From positions 1 through 51,158 of the forward strand of contig JAFLCO010000006.1 in NCBI GenBank assembly GCA_017303535.1: a stretch of 51,158 nucleotides of DNA, written 5' to 3'. Made by a program: the position numbers and the translations under genes. How positions within the stretch are numbered: position 1 is the stretch's first letter; every line of letters starts with the position of its first letter. This DNA comes from Planctomycetota bacterium (lineage in GTDB: Bacteria; Planctomycetota; Planctomycetia; Pirellulales; PNKZ01). The notes under the pieces were generated by a model. The model did no database searches, was not told where the DNA came from, and was given only the letters and a program-made list of their open reading frames with translations. Of this stretch, positions 43,002-50,509 are shown piece by piece.

Positions 43002-43208
43002 CGTAAGTCGCGCAAGCGAATTGGGACTTACGTCGATGCGCACTGCGTACATTTGGACCGGAGTGCGTACTTCGCGCGCGAAAAAGTGCGCACCGCATAC
43101 TTAGGAATTAAGGGTGCGCACTCTTTTCGAAAAGAGTACGCACTCGTAATTGCAACAGAATTGCGCTTTCGTCGTAAGTCGCGCAAGCGAATCGGGACTT
43201 ACGTCGAT
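43002..43208. repeat. Pair of 36-base palindromic repeats bracketing GTGCGCAC units
   Basis: Copies at 43002-43037 and 43173-43208 differ at one base, and each carries the inverted pair CGTAAGTC/GACTTACG. The 135 bases between them contain recurring GTGCGCAC, GTGCGTAC or GTACGCAC motifs, the palindrome TTCGCGCGCGAA (about 43072-43083) and a long hairpin at 43114-43143 with 15-base arms and one mismatch. Only two unit copies exist, so it is not a CRISPR array. Confidence 0.8.
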
Positions 43209-43215
43209 TTCAGCC

Positions 43216-44379
43216 TTAGCGGGCCGCGGCGAGTTCCGGCGATTCCGCTTCCGCGAAGGCCGGCTGCGGTTTACTCGCCGGAGGGCTTTGCTTCGGGCCG
43301 CAGTCGCCGAAGCTGATACCCAGCGCCCGGGCCGTTTTGACCGCCGAGCAGTTCGGATCGACCGTTCGCAGCTTGCTGACGGCCTCGGTGATCCAGACGC
43401 TTTCGATCGCCGGAGGGTTGAAGCAGACCATCCGGCCGAATTCGCCGCGATGGATCGTTTCGACCGCGTACGCTCCGAATTGCGTGGCCAGCACGCGGTC
43501 GAACGTCGTCGGCGGGCCGCCGCGCTGCAAGTGGCCGAGCACCACGCAACGAGTTTCGCGTCCGAGCCGCGTTTGAATTTCCGCAGCCACGACGTTGCCG
43601 ATGCCGCCGAGCGCGACTTGGCGATTTTCGCTGCGGCGTTCGCGTGTGACCATTGCCCCGTCGGGCAAGTGAGCTCCTTCGGCGACGACGACCAGCGTGA
43701 AGTGTTTGCCTTGTTGTTCGCGCTCGATGATCTTGCGGCAGACGCCGTCGAAGTTCCAGGAGATCTCGGGCAGCAAGATTACGTCGCCGCCGCCGGCAAT
43801 TCCGGCATGGAGCGCGATCCAACCGGCGTGCCGCCCCATGACCTCAAGCACCATCACGCGGTCGTGAGCCGCGGCCGTGGTGTGCAGGCGATCGAGAGCG
43901 TCGGTCGCACATGCGACGGCGCTGTCGAAGCCGAACGTGTAGGCAGTGGCCGAGAGATCGTTGTCGATCGTCTTCGGCACGCCGACAACCGGAATGCCGA
44001 ACTCGTGGAACTGCTGAGCGATCGCGAGCGAGCCGTCGCCGCCGATGCAGACCAGCCCCGCGATGTCGAGTTGTTCGCAGGTCGCTTTGACGCCGGCCAA
44101 AAGTTCGATGTCGATCTCTTCGCGGTTGTCGACGCCGCTGCGGGCGACGAAGCGGCCCTTGTTCGTGCTGCCGAGAATCGTGCCCCCTTGGTTCAAGATG
44201 CCTGACGTGTTCTTCGAGTTGAGCTGCTTGTAGGTGACCGGATCGACGAGCCCTTCGTAGCCGCGCAGAAAGCCGATGCATTCGTAGCCGAGTTGCTGCG
44301 AGCATTTCACGGCGCCGCGAATCACGGCATTGAGGCCCGGACAATCGCCGCCGCTGGTGAGTACGCCGATCCGTTTCAT
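43216..44379 (-). CDS. pfkA: 6-phosphofructokinase
   Basis: From the ATG at 44379 the protein is 387 residues, starting MKRIGVLTSGGDCPGLNAVI; an upstream in-frame start at 44415 lacks family support. The PFK blocks are present: STNKGRF, CIGGDGSLA, VPKTIDNDL, GFDSAVACATDALDRL, EVMGRHAGWIAL and LGHLQRGG. It phosphorylates fructose 6-phosphate to the 1,6-bisphosphate. The residue after GGD is Gly, as in ATP enzymes, but the later motif is PKTIDND with Lys, as in pyrophosphate enzymes and some ATP enzymes. The phosphoryl donor is therefore uncertain. The C-terminal 35 residues are a Pro/Ala/Glu-rich extension. Confidence 0.93.
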   Translation of the reverse strand: MKRIGVLTSGGDCPGLNAVIRGAVKCSQQLGYECIGFLRGYEGLVDPVTYKQLNSKNTSGILNQGGTILGSTNKGRFVARSGVDNREEIDIELLAGVKATCEQLDIAGLVCIGGDGSLAIAQQFHEFGIPVVGVPKTIDNDLSATAYTFGFDSAVACATDALDRLHTTAAAHDRVMVLEVMGRHAGWIALHAGIAGGGDVILLPEISWNFDGVCRKIIEREQQGKHFTLVVVAEGAHLPDGAMVTRERRSENRQVALGGIGNVVAAEIQTRLGRETRCVVLGHLQRGGPPTTFDRVLATQFGAYAVETIHRGEFGRMVCFNPPAIESVWITEAVSKLRTVDPNCSAVKTARALGISFGDCGPKQSPPASKPQPAFAEAESPELAAAR

Positions 44380-44637
44380 TTGAGTTGCTTTCGAGCTTGC
44401 AAATTGTTCAGGCATTTGGCCGCGGAGCTTGCCTCCGCGTGCGGAACGTTTGTCGCCGCGCGAACAACCCTAGGTCGAACTTCAATCAGCGGCGGCTTGT
44501 GCGACAGAATCGCTCACGGCATCGTGCAAACCGCCGCGCGGGCGATTACACTGCGGCTCTTCCCGCCGGTCGCTTTGTGCGACTCATGCCGCTTGTAACA
44601 GTCCTTCCGTGTTCTCAACCCTTGGAGACGATTGCTT

Positions 44638-45411
44638 ATGAAACTGCTTCGCTTCGCCCCGCTCTTGCTCGCCGCGATGGTCGTCGCCCTGCCGCAACTG
44701 GCCCTCGCTCAACAGGCCGCCGCTCCGAAAGCTCCGGCCGCCGCCAAGCCGGCGCCGGTTCCCGCCGGCCCGAAGGAATCGGTGACGCCGGTGCCGCGTC
44801 CCGGGAACTGGATGCAACGCCACGAACTCATCAACAGCCGAGCCGTGCCGGGCCAAGTCGACGTGATCTTCCTCGGCGACTCGATCACGCAAGGTTGGGA
44901 AGGATCCGGCAAGGACGCGTGGGCCAAGCACTTCGGCTCACTGAAGCCGATGAACGCCGGCATTGGCGGCGACCGGACCGAGCACGTGCTGTGGCGGCTC
45001 GACAACGGCAACATCAAAGGCATTCAGCCGAAGGTCGCCGTGATCATGATCGGCACGAACAATTCGCGCACGAACACGTCGGAACAAATCGCCGACGGCA
45101 TCAAGGCGATCGTGGCTAAGCTGCGTGAGAAGCTGCCCGAGACGAAGATCCTGCTGTTGGCCATCTTCCCGCGCGGTGCCGACAACAACGACGCGCTCCG
45201 TAAGACGAACACCGGCGCCAACGAGATCGTCAAGTCGCTCGACGACGGCAAGAACGTTTTCTTCCTCGACATCGGCCCGAAGTTCCTCACGGCCGACGGC
45301 GTGCTCGAGAAGAAGATCATGCCTGACCTGCTCCACTTGAGCCCGGAAGGTTATGAAATCTGGGCGACGAGCATCCTGCCGAAGCTCAACGAACTGCTGG
45401 CGACGAAGTAG
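44638..45411 (+). CDS. Secreted SGNH/GDSL hydrolase
   Basis: The 257-residue protein starts at the ATG at 44638 with TTGGAGA upstream; a TTG two codons earlier is less likely. A signal peptide covers residues 1-23 (cleavage near LALAQ-QA), followed by an Ala/Pro-rich linker. The SGNH blocks are complete: block I DVIFLGDSITQGWEG (catalytic Ser), block II Gly in NAGIGGDRTEHVLWRL, block III IMIGTNN, and block V DLLHLSPEGYEIWA (Asp and His). This resembles the platelet-activating-factor acetylhydrolase-like group, exported esterases or carbohydrate deacetylases in planctomycetes. The natural ester is unknown. Confidence 0.92.
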   Translation: MKLLRFAPLLLAAMVVALPQLALAQQAAAPKAPAAAKPAPVPAGPKESVTPVPRPGNWMQRHELINSRAVPGQVDVIFLGDSITQGWEGSGKDAWAKHFGSLKPMNAGIGGDRTEHVLWRLDNGNIKGIQPKVAVIMIGTNNSRTNTSEQIADGIKAIVAKLREKLPETKILLLAIFPRGADNNDALRKTNTGANEIVKSLDDGKNVFFLDIGPKFLTADGVLEKKIMPDLLHLSPEGYEIWATSILPKLNELLATK

Positions 45412-45444
45412 ATTTCGTCGGTAGATCGGTAATTCGACGACCGC

Positions 45445-45479
45445 GGGAGCGTTCGGGGAAAGTCGCCTCGAACGCTCCC
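45445..45479 (+). terminator. Terminator hairpin of the SGNH hydrolase gene
   Basis: An 11-bp stem, GGGAGCGTTCG (45445-45455) with its exact reverse complement (45469-45479), 33 bases after the stop codon, followed by GGCATTTTGG. Only a short T-run follows. Confidence 0.65.
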
Positions 45480-45549
45480 GGCATTTTGGTCGGCCCGCGA
45501 TTGCGTAGCCCGTCTCGCAACGGTTGCTTATGATGGAGGCGTAGGCGAA

Positions 45550-47400
45550 GTGTTCGACGGAGCGACCGAGACGCAGACCATGCCGAGCCTCAAGACGACG
45601 AGCATCGACGCAGTTCGGCTGACGCTAATCGCCTGGACGATCGCGTCGGTGATCGTCGCGGCGGAACCGGTAGCCAAGATTCCGCCGCCGACTACAGAGC
45701 GAGTTGCGATCGAGCGGCTTGCCGAAGCTCTTTCCGACGACGACTTCGCCGCTCGCGAAGCGGCTCGCTTTCGCCTATCGTCGCTGGCGGCGCGAACGGA
45801 AAACATGCCGCTGGTGCGGGAGGTTTTACAGGCCCGACTGAAGCAACTGGCCGACGATCTGGAAGGTCGCGAACTGATTCGGTCGGTACTCAGCACGCTG
45901 CCCGAGATATCGCCGCCGCCGGGCTCGGCGGAACCGCCGCTTTCCACAGCCGACATTGATACGCTGCTCGACGATTTGGATGCTCCGCAATTTGCCCGAC
46001 GGGAAGCGGCCTTCGAGCGTTTGAAAAAAGCCGCCTCCACGACGGGCTCCGACGCCGCGATCATGTTGCGGGCGAAGGCTCGACTGGAAAAGCCGTCGCA
46101 AGTGCCGGTGTTGCGACGGCGCGTCGAGTCGCTGTGGGACGCGGCTTGGGGACATTGGCTCCAGCGCGCCCCGATCGCCGGAGAACTTCCACCGATTTCC
46201 GACGAGGATATCGAAGGGGCATTGGATCGCTTATTAAGCAAACCGACCGGCGCGAGTGCGGCCGATTCGGAGAACGTGTACGCATCAGCGCGACGCGACT
46301 TGCTGTACTTTTTGAGCCGCGATGATTCCGTGGCCCGCACGACGGCCGCCGTCGAGCGACGACTCGGGGCCGATCTCGACGCCGAGATGCCCGACGTCGA
46401 TGCCTCGGAGCGATTGCTCGAGATTTACGATTGGTCGCGGCCCGCGATGGTCGCTGAGTTTTGGGAGGCGGGCGAACACAAGGCCGTGCAGCACCTGATC
46501 ATCGGCATCCCCAATCAGCCGGCCAATGCGCCGAAGCCGAGCCTGTTCGATCGGTGCGACGAGCGCACGGCCCACTGCGTCAGCGGCAACTCGCTGTCGC
46601 CGGGCGACTGGCCGGTCGGCGTCTTCTTCCCGCATCCTTCAAGCATGCAGGAAGGAGCCCAGTTTCATTTGAAAAACTTGCCGACGCCGCGGCGCCGCTT
46701 GGCTTATCAATTCGAGGTACCCATCGATCTCACGCGTGAACGTCAGCAACAACTCGACGGCGCGCGACGGGCGGACATTACGCGCAACACCTGCCGCCGC
46801 TGGTTGGAAGAGAAGCGACTCTTGACCATGCGCGAACTCGACATGCTCGTGGTACTCGATCCCGAGGAGGTCTCGCGTTTCGCGGCCGACTACCTGGCGA
46901 CGGTGCCCGACGAGCGCGTGCCGCACGACTCGCCGACGTCGTTCGGCAACGGCAGCAGCCACGGGTTGTTCTGCTACCAGCTTTCGCGCATCGGCACGGC
47001 GACGGCGGGCCCGGCCTTACAGAAAGCGATCGACGACGCCAAGGTGCTGCTGCCCGTGGAAGAGACGCCATACCGTATGGACTGGGTCGCACTCTTGGTA
47101 CTGGTTCGGGCCCACGACTGGCCGGGGCGCGATGCGTGGCTCGCGAAACATTTTGATTCCCGTGACGCGATCAATATTCGTGTGCCGGAAGCGGCCGAAG
47201 TCGGCGCGAGTGCTGCGGCGGCGGTTGTGCTGGCGGCCGGCGGTTCGCCTTCGGAGTTCTATTTGCAGAACCAAGCCTTCGACGAATTGACGGACTTGGA
47301 AAACCCCGGATTTCGCTTTAGCGCCCCGGAAGGGCGGGAGGCCGTCGTTCGGTGGTTTGCCGAACGTGCCGGCAAAGAAGGCGAGAAATCAGGCCTTTGA
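45550..47400 (+). CDS. Large exported or membrane-anchored protein with helical repeats, function unknown
   Basis: The GTG at 45550 has GGAGG about ten bases upstream; the ATG at 45580 is the alternative and gives 606 instead of 616 residues. A hydrophobic segment (LTLIAWTIASVIVA, about residues 24-37) works as signal peptide or anchor. Two HEAT-like helical units follow, with the pattern LSDDDFAAREAARFRLSSLA and LDDLDAPQFARREAAFERLK. The remainder is alpha-rich with no motif I recognise. It is not obviously related to its neighbours, and no catalytic residues can be named. Confidence 0.75.
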   Translation: MFDGATETQTMPSLKTTSIDAVRLTLIAWTIASVIVAAEPVAKIPPPTTERVAIERLAEALSDDDFAAREAARFRLSSLAARTENMPLVREVLQARLKQLADDLEGRELIRSVLSTLPEISPPPGSAEPPLSTADIDTLLDDLDAPQFARREAAFERLKKAASTTGSDAAIMLRAKARLEKPSQVPVLRRRVESLWDAAWGHWLQRAPIAGELPPISDEDIEGALDRLLSKPTGASAADSENVYASARRDLLYFLSRDDSVARTTAAVERRLGADLDAEMPDVDASERLLEIYDWSRPAMVAEFWEAGEHKAVQHLIIGIPNQPANAPKPSLFDRCDERTAHCVSGNSLSPGDWPVGVFFPHPSSMQEGAQFHLKNLPTPRRRLAYQFEVPIDLTRERQQQLDGARRADITRNTCRRWLEEKRLLTMRELDMLVVLDPEEVSRFAADYLATVPDERVPHDSPTSFGNGSSHGLFCYQLSRIGTATAGPALQKAIDDAKVLLPVEETPYRMDWVALLVLVRAHDWPGRDAWLAKHFDSRDAINIRVPEAAEVGASAAAAVVLAAGGSPSEFYLQNQAFDELTDLENPGFRFSAPEGREAVVRWFAERAGKEGEKSGL

Positions 47401-47477
47401 CTGCGGATGGGCGGGGATCGACCGACCGGAAATCATGGCACTTCACCAATTTGTTGCATGGCCGGCGGCAAATAGAT

Positions 47478-47506
47478 TTGACGCTTTCCGGCGGTTGCGG
47501 TGTAAT
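47478..47506 (+). promoter_or_regulatory. Sigma-70-type promoter match
   Basis: TTGACG (47478-47483) and TGTAAT (47501-47506) are separated by exactly 17 bases, the best promoter match I found in the window. Transcription would begin near 47513, about 365 bases before the next supported start codon. Confidence 0.5.
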
Positions 47507-47604
47507 GGTCTCGTTCCGCAAGCGTGGGTAGACGCCTGCGGAATGACGGCAGATTTTGCATGTCGCAGCGTTGAACAAGGTTGTCGCCGGGTAGCACGAC
47601 TCCG

Positions 47605-47627
47605 ACAGCATCTAAGCAAGATGCTGT
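47605..47627 (+). other. Hairpin in the long leader
   Basis: ACAGCATCT (47605-47613) pairs perfectly with AGATGCTGT (47619-47627) around a five-base loop; flanking CCGAC and GTCGG can extend the stem past a bulge. It lies about 95 bases after the predicted transcription start and could end a small RNA or regulate the downstream gene. No T-tract follows. Confidence 0.55.
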
Positions 47628-47876
47628 AAAGTCGGATTCGTGGGCGTCGACGAGGTTCGGTTCGAGCGGCAGCAAGTGCTACGGCGTGGCCTGGGTAGGG
47701 CAACGTCGAACGTGCGCGACGTAGACAGTCGCAAACGTGAACTGGCGCAATCCGCCGTCGGAAGTTGTGGAATCGTTTCGGGAACTGCTTCGCCGGGCAG
47801 TCGTGCAGGCCTTGGAAATCCGACCGATCGCGGTCGCGATCCGCGCGTGCGCACGTGCCGGGCTAGGGATGCGCAC

Positions 47877-48488
47877 ATGGTACGGATGCGTTCGTACGAA
47901 GGTTTCGCGGGATCGCGACCACGGAAGTCGTCGGTCACCGTGCATTTCATCGGCCCGTTGGGGCACGGCGTCGGCTTGGCGGCCGACATTTTGGAACACA
48001 TCGCGCAGGCGGCCACTCATGCCGTGGTGCGCGACCGCCGCGTGGCCGTCGGCTCCGCAGGCGAGACGCCGCGACAAGACGGGCTCCTGCACGTGGTGCG
48101 GATGGAAGCGGCAGCCGCCGGGCATCGGGCCGCGGCCATTGCGGAATCGGCGGAAATCATCGTCGCCTGGAGCGCCGAGGCGGCGCTAGCCTTCGCACAC
48201 TTGCTGAAGTCGCCCAGCGACTTTTACGTCGTCCACGAAGGGCATGTGCCGACTTGGCGTCGTGACCTTAACTGCGCCGTCCGCGACGGCGCGGCGAGTT
48301 TGGCAGTCGACGATCGGCGCAGCGACGATCGACAGACCGGAGGCGTGATCTCGGCGGTTCGCGCGCTGGGAATGATTAGCCGACGATTGCCGTTCGACGA
48401 CGGACTGTGGGAGACGATCGTCGCCCAACATGTGCCGGCGGCTTTGCGCGAGGCGGCCATGCACAATTTTGCCGCCGCCGCTTGGTAG
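47877..48488 (+). CDS. Putative 2-oxoacid:acceptor oxidoreductase gamma-subunit-like protein
   Basis: From the ATG at 47877 the protein is 203 residues; another ATG lies three codons later. HFIGPLGHGVGLAADILEHI resembles the nucleotide-binding start of the gamma domain of ferredoxin-linked 2-oxoacid oxidoreductases, and the end GGVISAVRALGMISRRLPF, followed by a helix ending MHNFAAAAW, matches its C-terminal pattern. The alignment by eye is weak. No alpha, beta or ferredoxin subunit is adjacent, so it would be an orphan. The larger frame from 47640 adds improbable sequence. It converges on the epimerase gene 33 bases away. Confidence 0.5.
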   Translation: MVRMRSYEGFAGSRPRKSSVTVHFIGPLGHGVGLAADILEHIAQAATHAVVRDRRVAVGSAGETPRQDGLLHVVRMEAAAAGHRAAAIAESAEIIVAWSAEAALAFAHLLKSPSDFYVVHEGHVPTWRRDLNCAVRDGAASLAVDDRRSDDRQTGGVISAVRALGMISRRLPFDDGLWETIVAQHVPAALREAAMHNFAAAAW

Positions 48489-48521
48489 ACTTGGTCACGG
48501 CATCCGTGGCAAACAAGTCTT

Positions 48522-49529
48522 TTACGCCGTCTTGCGAAGCGGCGTTGTTGCCGGCGGGAAGCTGATAACGCCGGCCGCTTCGCTTTCGAGCAGCCAATCG
48601 CAATAGGCTTGCACGCCGGCGGCGAAGCTCATTTTGGGTTCGTATCCCAGCAAACGCCGGGCCTTCGTGAGGTCGGCGTGCGTCACCGGCATCTCGCCCG
48701 AGCGATCGGGGAGCCGCTGAATCTTCGCCTTTCGCCCGAGCGTCGCCTCCAAGAGTTCGATCACCTCGCGCACGGCCACCGGTTCATCGTGGCCGAGATT
48801 GATTGCTTCGCCGACGACGCCGTCGGCCGCGAGCGCCGCTTCGAGGCCGTCGCAGAAGTCGTCGACGTACGTGAAATCGCGGCGAATTGAACCGTCGCCG
48901 AAGAGCGGCAGCGGCCGGTCGTCGAGAATGCACCGGGCAAAAATCGTCAGCGCCAAATCGGGGCGAAGCCGCGGCCCGTAAATGCTAAACGGTCGGATGC
49001 AAACGACCGGCACTTGGAACAAATCGCAGTAGGTCAGGCCCATCAATTCGGCGGCCCGTTTGCTCGCTCCATACGGACTGAGCGGCACGCCGAGGGGCGA
49101 GTCTTCGCGAAATGGCGCGTCGGCGCCGCGGCCGTAAACGGTGGAAGACGACGCGAGCAAGAATCGTTTCACGGGCACGTGCCGGGCGGCCTCGAGCAGC
49201 GATAGCGTGCCGCCGACGTTGTGCTCTTCGTACGGCTTGGGATTCTCGACGCTGTAGCGCACGCCCGCAAAACCGCCGAGATGGACGACGTAGTCGAACT
49301 GCGACTCTTCGAACAGCCGCCGCATCGCCGCGTGGTCGGTGAAGTCGGCCTCGACGAGCGTTACCCGCGCATGGTCGGCGTAAGGACGGACGTTTTCGCG
49401 TTTGAGTTGCTGCGCGTAGTAGTCGTTGTAGTTGTCGAGGCAAGTGACTTCGGCATCGGCCGTTCGCAAGAGCCGGCCGACGAGATGGCTGCCGATGAAT
49501 CCGGCTCCGCCGGTGACGAGAGTTTTCAT
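48522..49529 (-). CDS. NAD-dependent nucleotide-sugar epimerase (UDP-glucuronate epimerase-like)
   Basis: The 335-residue extended SDR starts at the ATG at 49529: MKTLVTGGAGFIGSHLVGRL with NAD-binding GxxGxxG, DNYNDYYAQQLKREN, the Ser/Thr of LLASSSTVYG and the catalytic YGASKRAAELMGL. The block FSIYGPRLRPDLALTIF is typical of UDP-glucuronate 4-epimerases. It would isomerise a UDP-sugar for surface polysaccharide or glycoprotein synthesis. A longer frame to 49688 overlaps the upstream glycosyltransferase gene and is not used. The glycosyltransferase gene lies just upstream on the same strand (25 bases), so both probably act in glycan assembly. Confidence 0.88.
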   Translation of the reverse strand: MKTLVTGGAGFIGSHLVGRLLRTADAEVTCLDNYNDYYAQQLKRENVRPYADHARVTLVEADFTDHAAMRRLFEESQFDYVVHLGGFAGVRYSVENPKPYEEHNVGGTLSLLEAARHVPVKRFLLASSSTVYGRGADAPFREDSPLGVPLSPYGASKRAAELMGLTYCDLFQVPVVCIRPFSIYGPRLRPDLALTIFARCILDDRPLPLFGDGSIRRDFTYVDDFCDGLEAALAADGVVGEAINLGHDEPVAVREVIELLEATLGRKAKIQRLPDRSGEMPVTHADLTKARRLLGYEPKMSFAAGVQAYCDWLLESEAAGVISFPPATTPLRKTA

Positions 49530-49554
49530 GGTGCGATTCCTGCCGTCCTTGGCG

Positions 49555-50292
49555 TTACAAGCCTGTCCAATTCGTGACCGCCAAGCGGGCGATAATCTTG
49601 ATCGCTCGTCGGGCTTCACGCAGGTTGATCTTACTGTTCCCTTTGACGCGGTCGGCGAACACGATCGGCACTTCGGCGAACTTCGCACCGGCCTGCTTCA
49701 TGCGCCAGAGGGTTTCTTGCTGGAAAGAGTAGCCGCGAGAGTGGTACGCTTCAAAGTCCAGTTTCCTCAACACGCTCGTACGATAGCAACGATAGCCGCC
49801 GCTGCAATCGTGCGGTTTCAGCCACAGGAGCCAACGCGCGTAGGCATTCACCGATTTGCTCATGAGCAAGCGTTTGAGCGGCCAATTTTCGACGCCGCCG
49901 CCCGGAACGTAGCGCGACCCGATTACCAAGTCGACCGGCTTGCCGCCGACCGGCTCCATCGCCGCGATCAACTGCGGCAAGTACTTCGGATGGTGGCTAT
50001 AGTCGGCGTCCATGTTGAGGAAGTAGCGATAGTCGTTGTCAATCGCGTACTTCATGCCGGCCATAATCGCCGTACCGAGGCCGAGCTTTCCGCTACGGTG
50101 CAAGCAGTGCACGCGCTGGTCTTGTTTGGCTTGCTCGTCCACCCATTGGCCGGTGCCGTCGGGCGAGTTGTCGTCGACGATCAGCAGATGAGCATTCGGC
50201 GCATAACGAAAAATCTCCTCCACCAGGCCGGGAAGGTTTTCGATTTCGTTGTACGTCGCGATGTTGATCAGCGTGCGGTCGGCAAACGACAT
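49555..50292 (-). CDS. GT2 glycosyltransferase, polyprenol-phosphate mannose synthase-like
   Basis: The 245-residue protein starts at the ATG at 50292 (the open frame to 50511 is unsupported). It has the GT-A fold signatures of dolichol/polyprenol-phosphate-mannose synthases: LINIATYNEIENLPGLVEEI, LLIVDDNSPDGTG, the metal-binding NMDADYSHHP, GSRYVPGGG and DCSGGYRCYR. The enzyme transfers mannose or a related sugar from GDP-sugar to a polyprenyl phosphate on the cytoplasmic face of the membrane. No C-terminal membrane helices are seen, so it is the short soluble form. It is paired with an epimerase gene downstream. Confidence 0.92.
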   Translation of the reverse strand: MSFADRTLINIATYNEIENLPGLVEEIFRYAPNAHLLIVDDNSPDGTGQWVDEQAKQDQRVHCLHRSGKLGLGTAIMAGMKYAIDNDYRYFLNMDADYSHHPKYLPQLIAAMEPVGGKPVDLVIGSRYVPGGGVENWPLKRLLMSKSVNAYARWLLWLKPHDCSGGYRCYRTSVLRKLDFEAYHSRGYSFQQETLWRMKQAGAKFAEVPIVFADRVKGNSKINLREARRAIKIIARLAVTNWTGL

Positions 50293-50509
50293 CGGGGCTG
50301 CGATACTCAAAGAAGCCGGGCGAACAGTAAGCGGGAACTCTAGTTCAACGTACCTTGCTCGTAAAGTCGAGTCGACCTTGGCGAACCGGGCGGATCGCGG
50401 CAATTCGGCGGAAATTCGCGGGTTGCGGCCATCCCGCGGCGGCGGACCGCGGCTATACTGCCCGTTTCCCGCCGCTCCATTCGCCGCTCCTTCTGCCCCA
50501 GTTCCCGCC

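Larger units (their letters stand above)
42846..43215. other. Repeat-rich spacer between convergent genes
   Basis: These 370 bases between the M32 fusion and phosphofructokinase genes hold a strong hairpin (42955-42985), two copies of a 36-base repeat (43002-43037, 43173-43208) and several GTGCGCAC/GTACGCAC units with their own hairpin (43114-43143). No coding frame is convincing. Confidence 0.75.
47401..47876. other. Long leader region upstream of the gamma-subunit-like gene
   Basis: This 476-base spacer contains a good promoter match (47478-47506) and a hairpin (47605-47627). Open frames in it (for example a GTG start at 47640) translate to Arg-rich, unlikely protein. It may be a long 5' leader or hold a small RNA. 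Confidence 0.5.

Noticed and set aside
43002-43208. CRISPR array
   Set aside because: Only two repeat copies about 135 bases apart, repeats are palindromic, and no cas genes are nearby.
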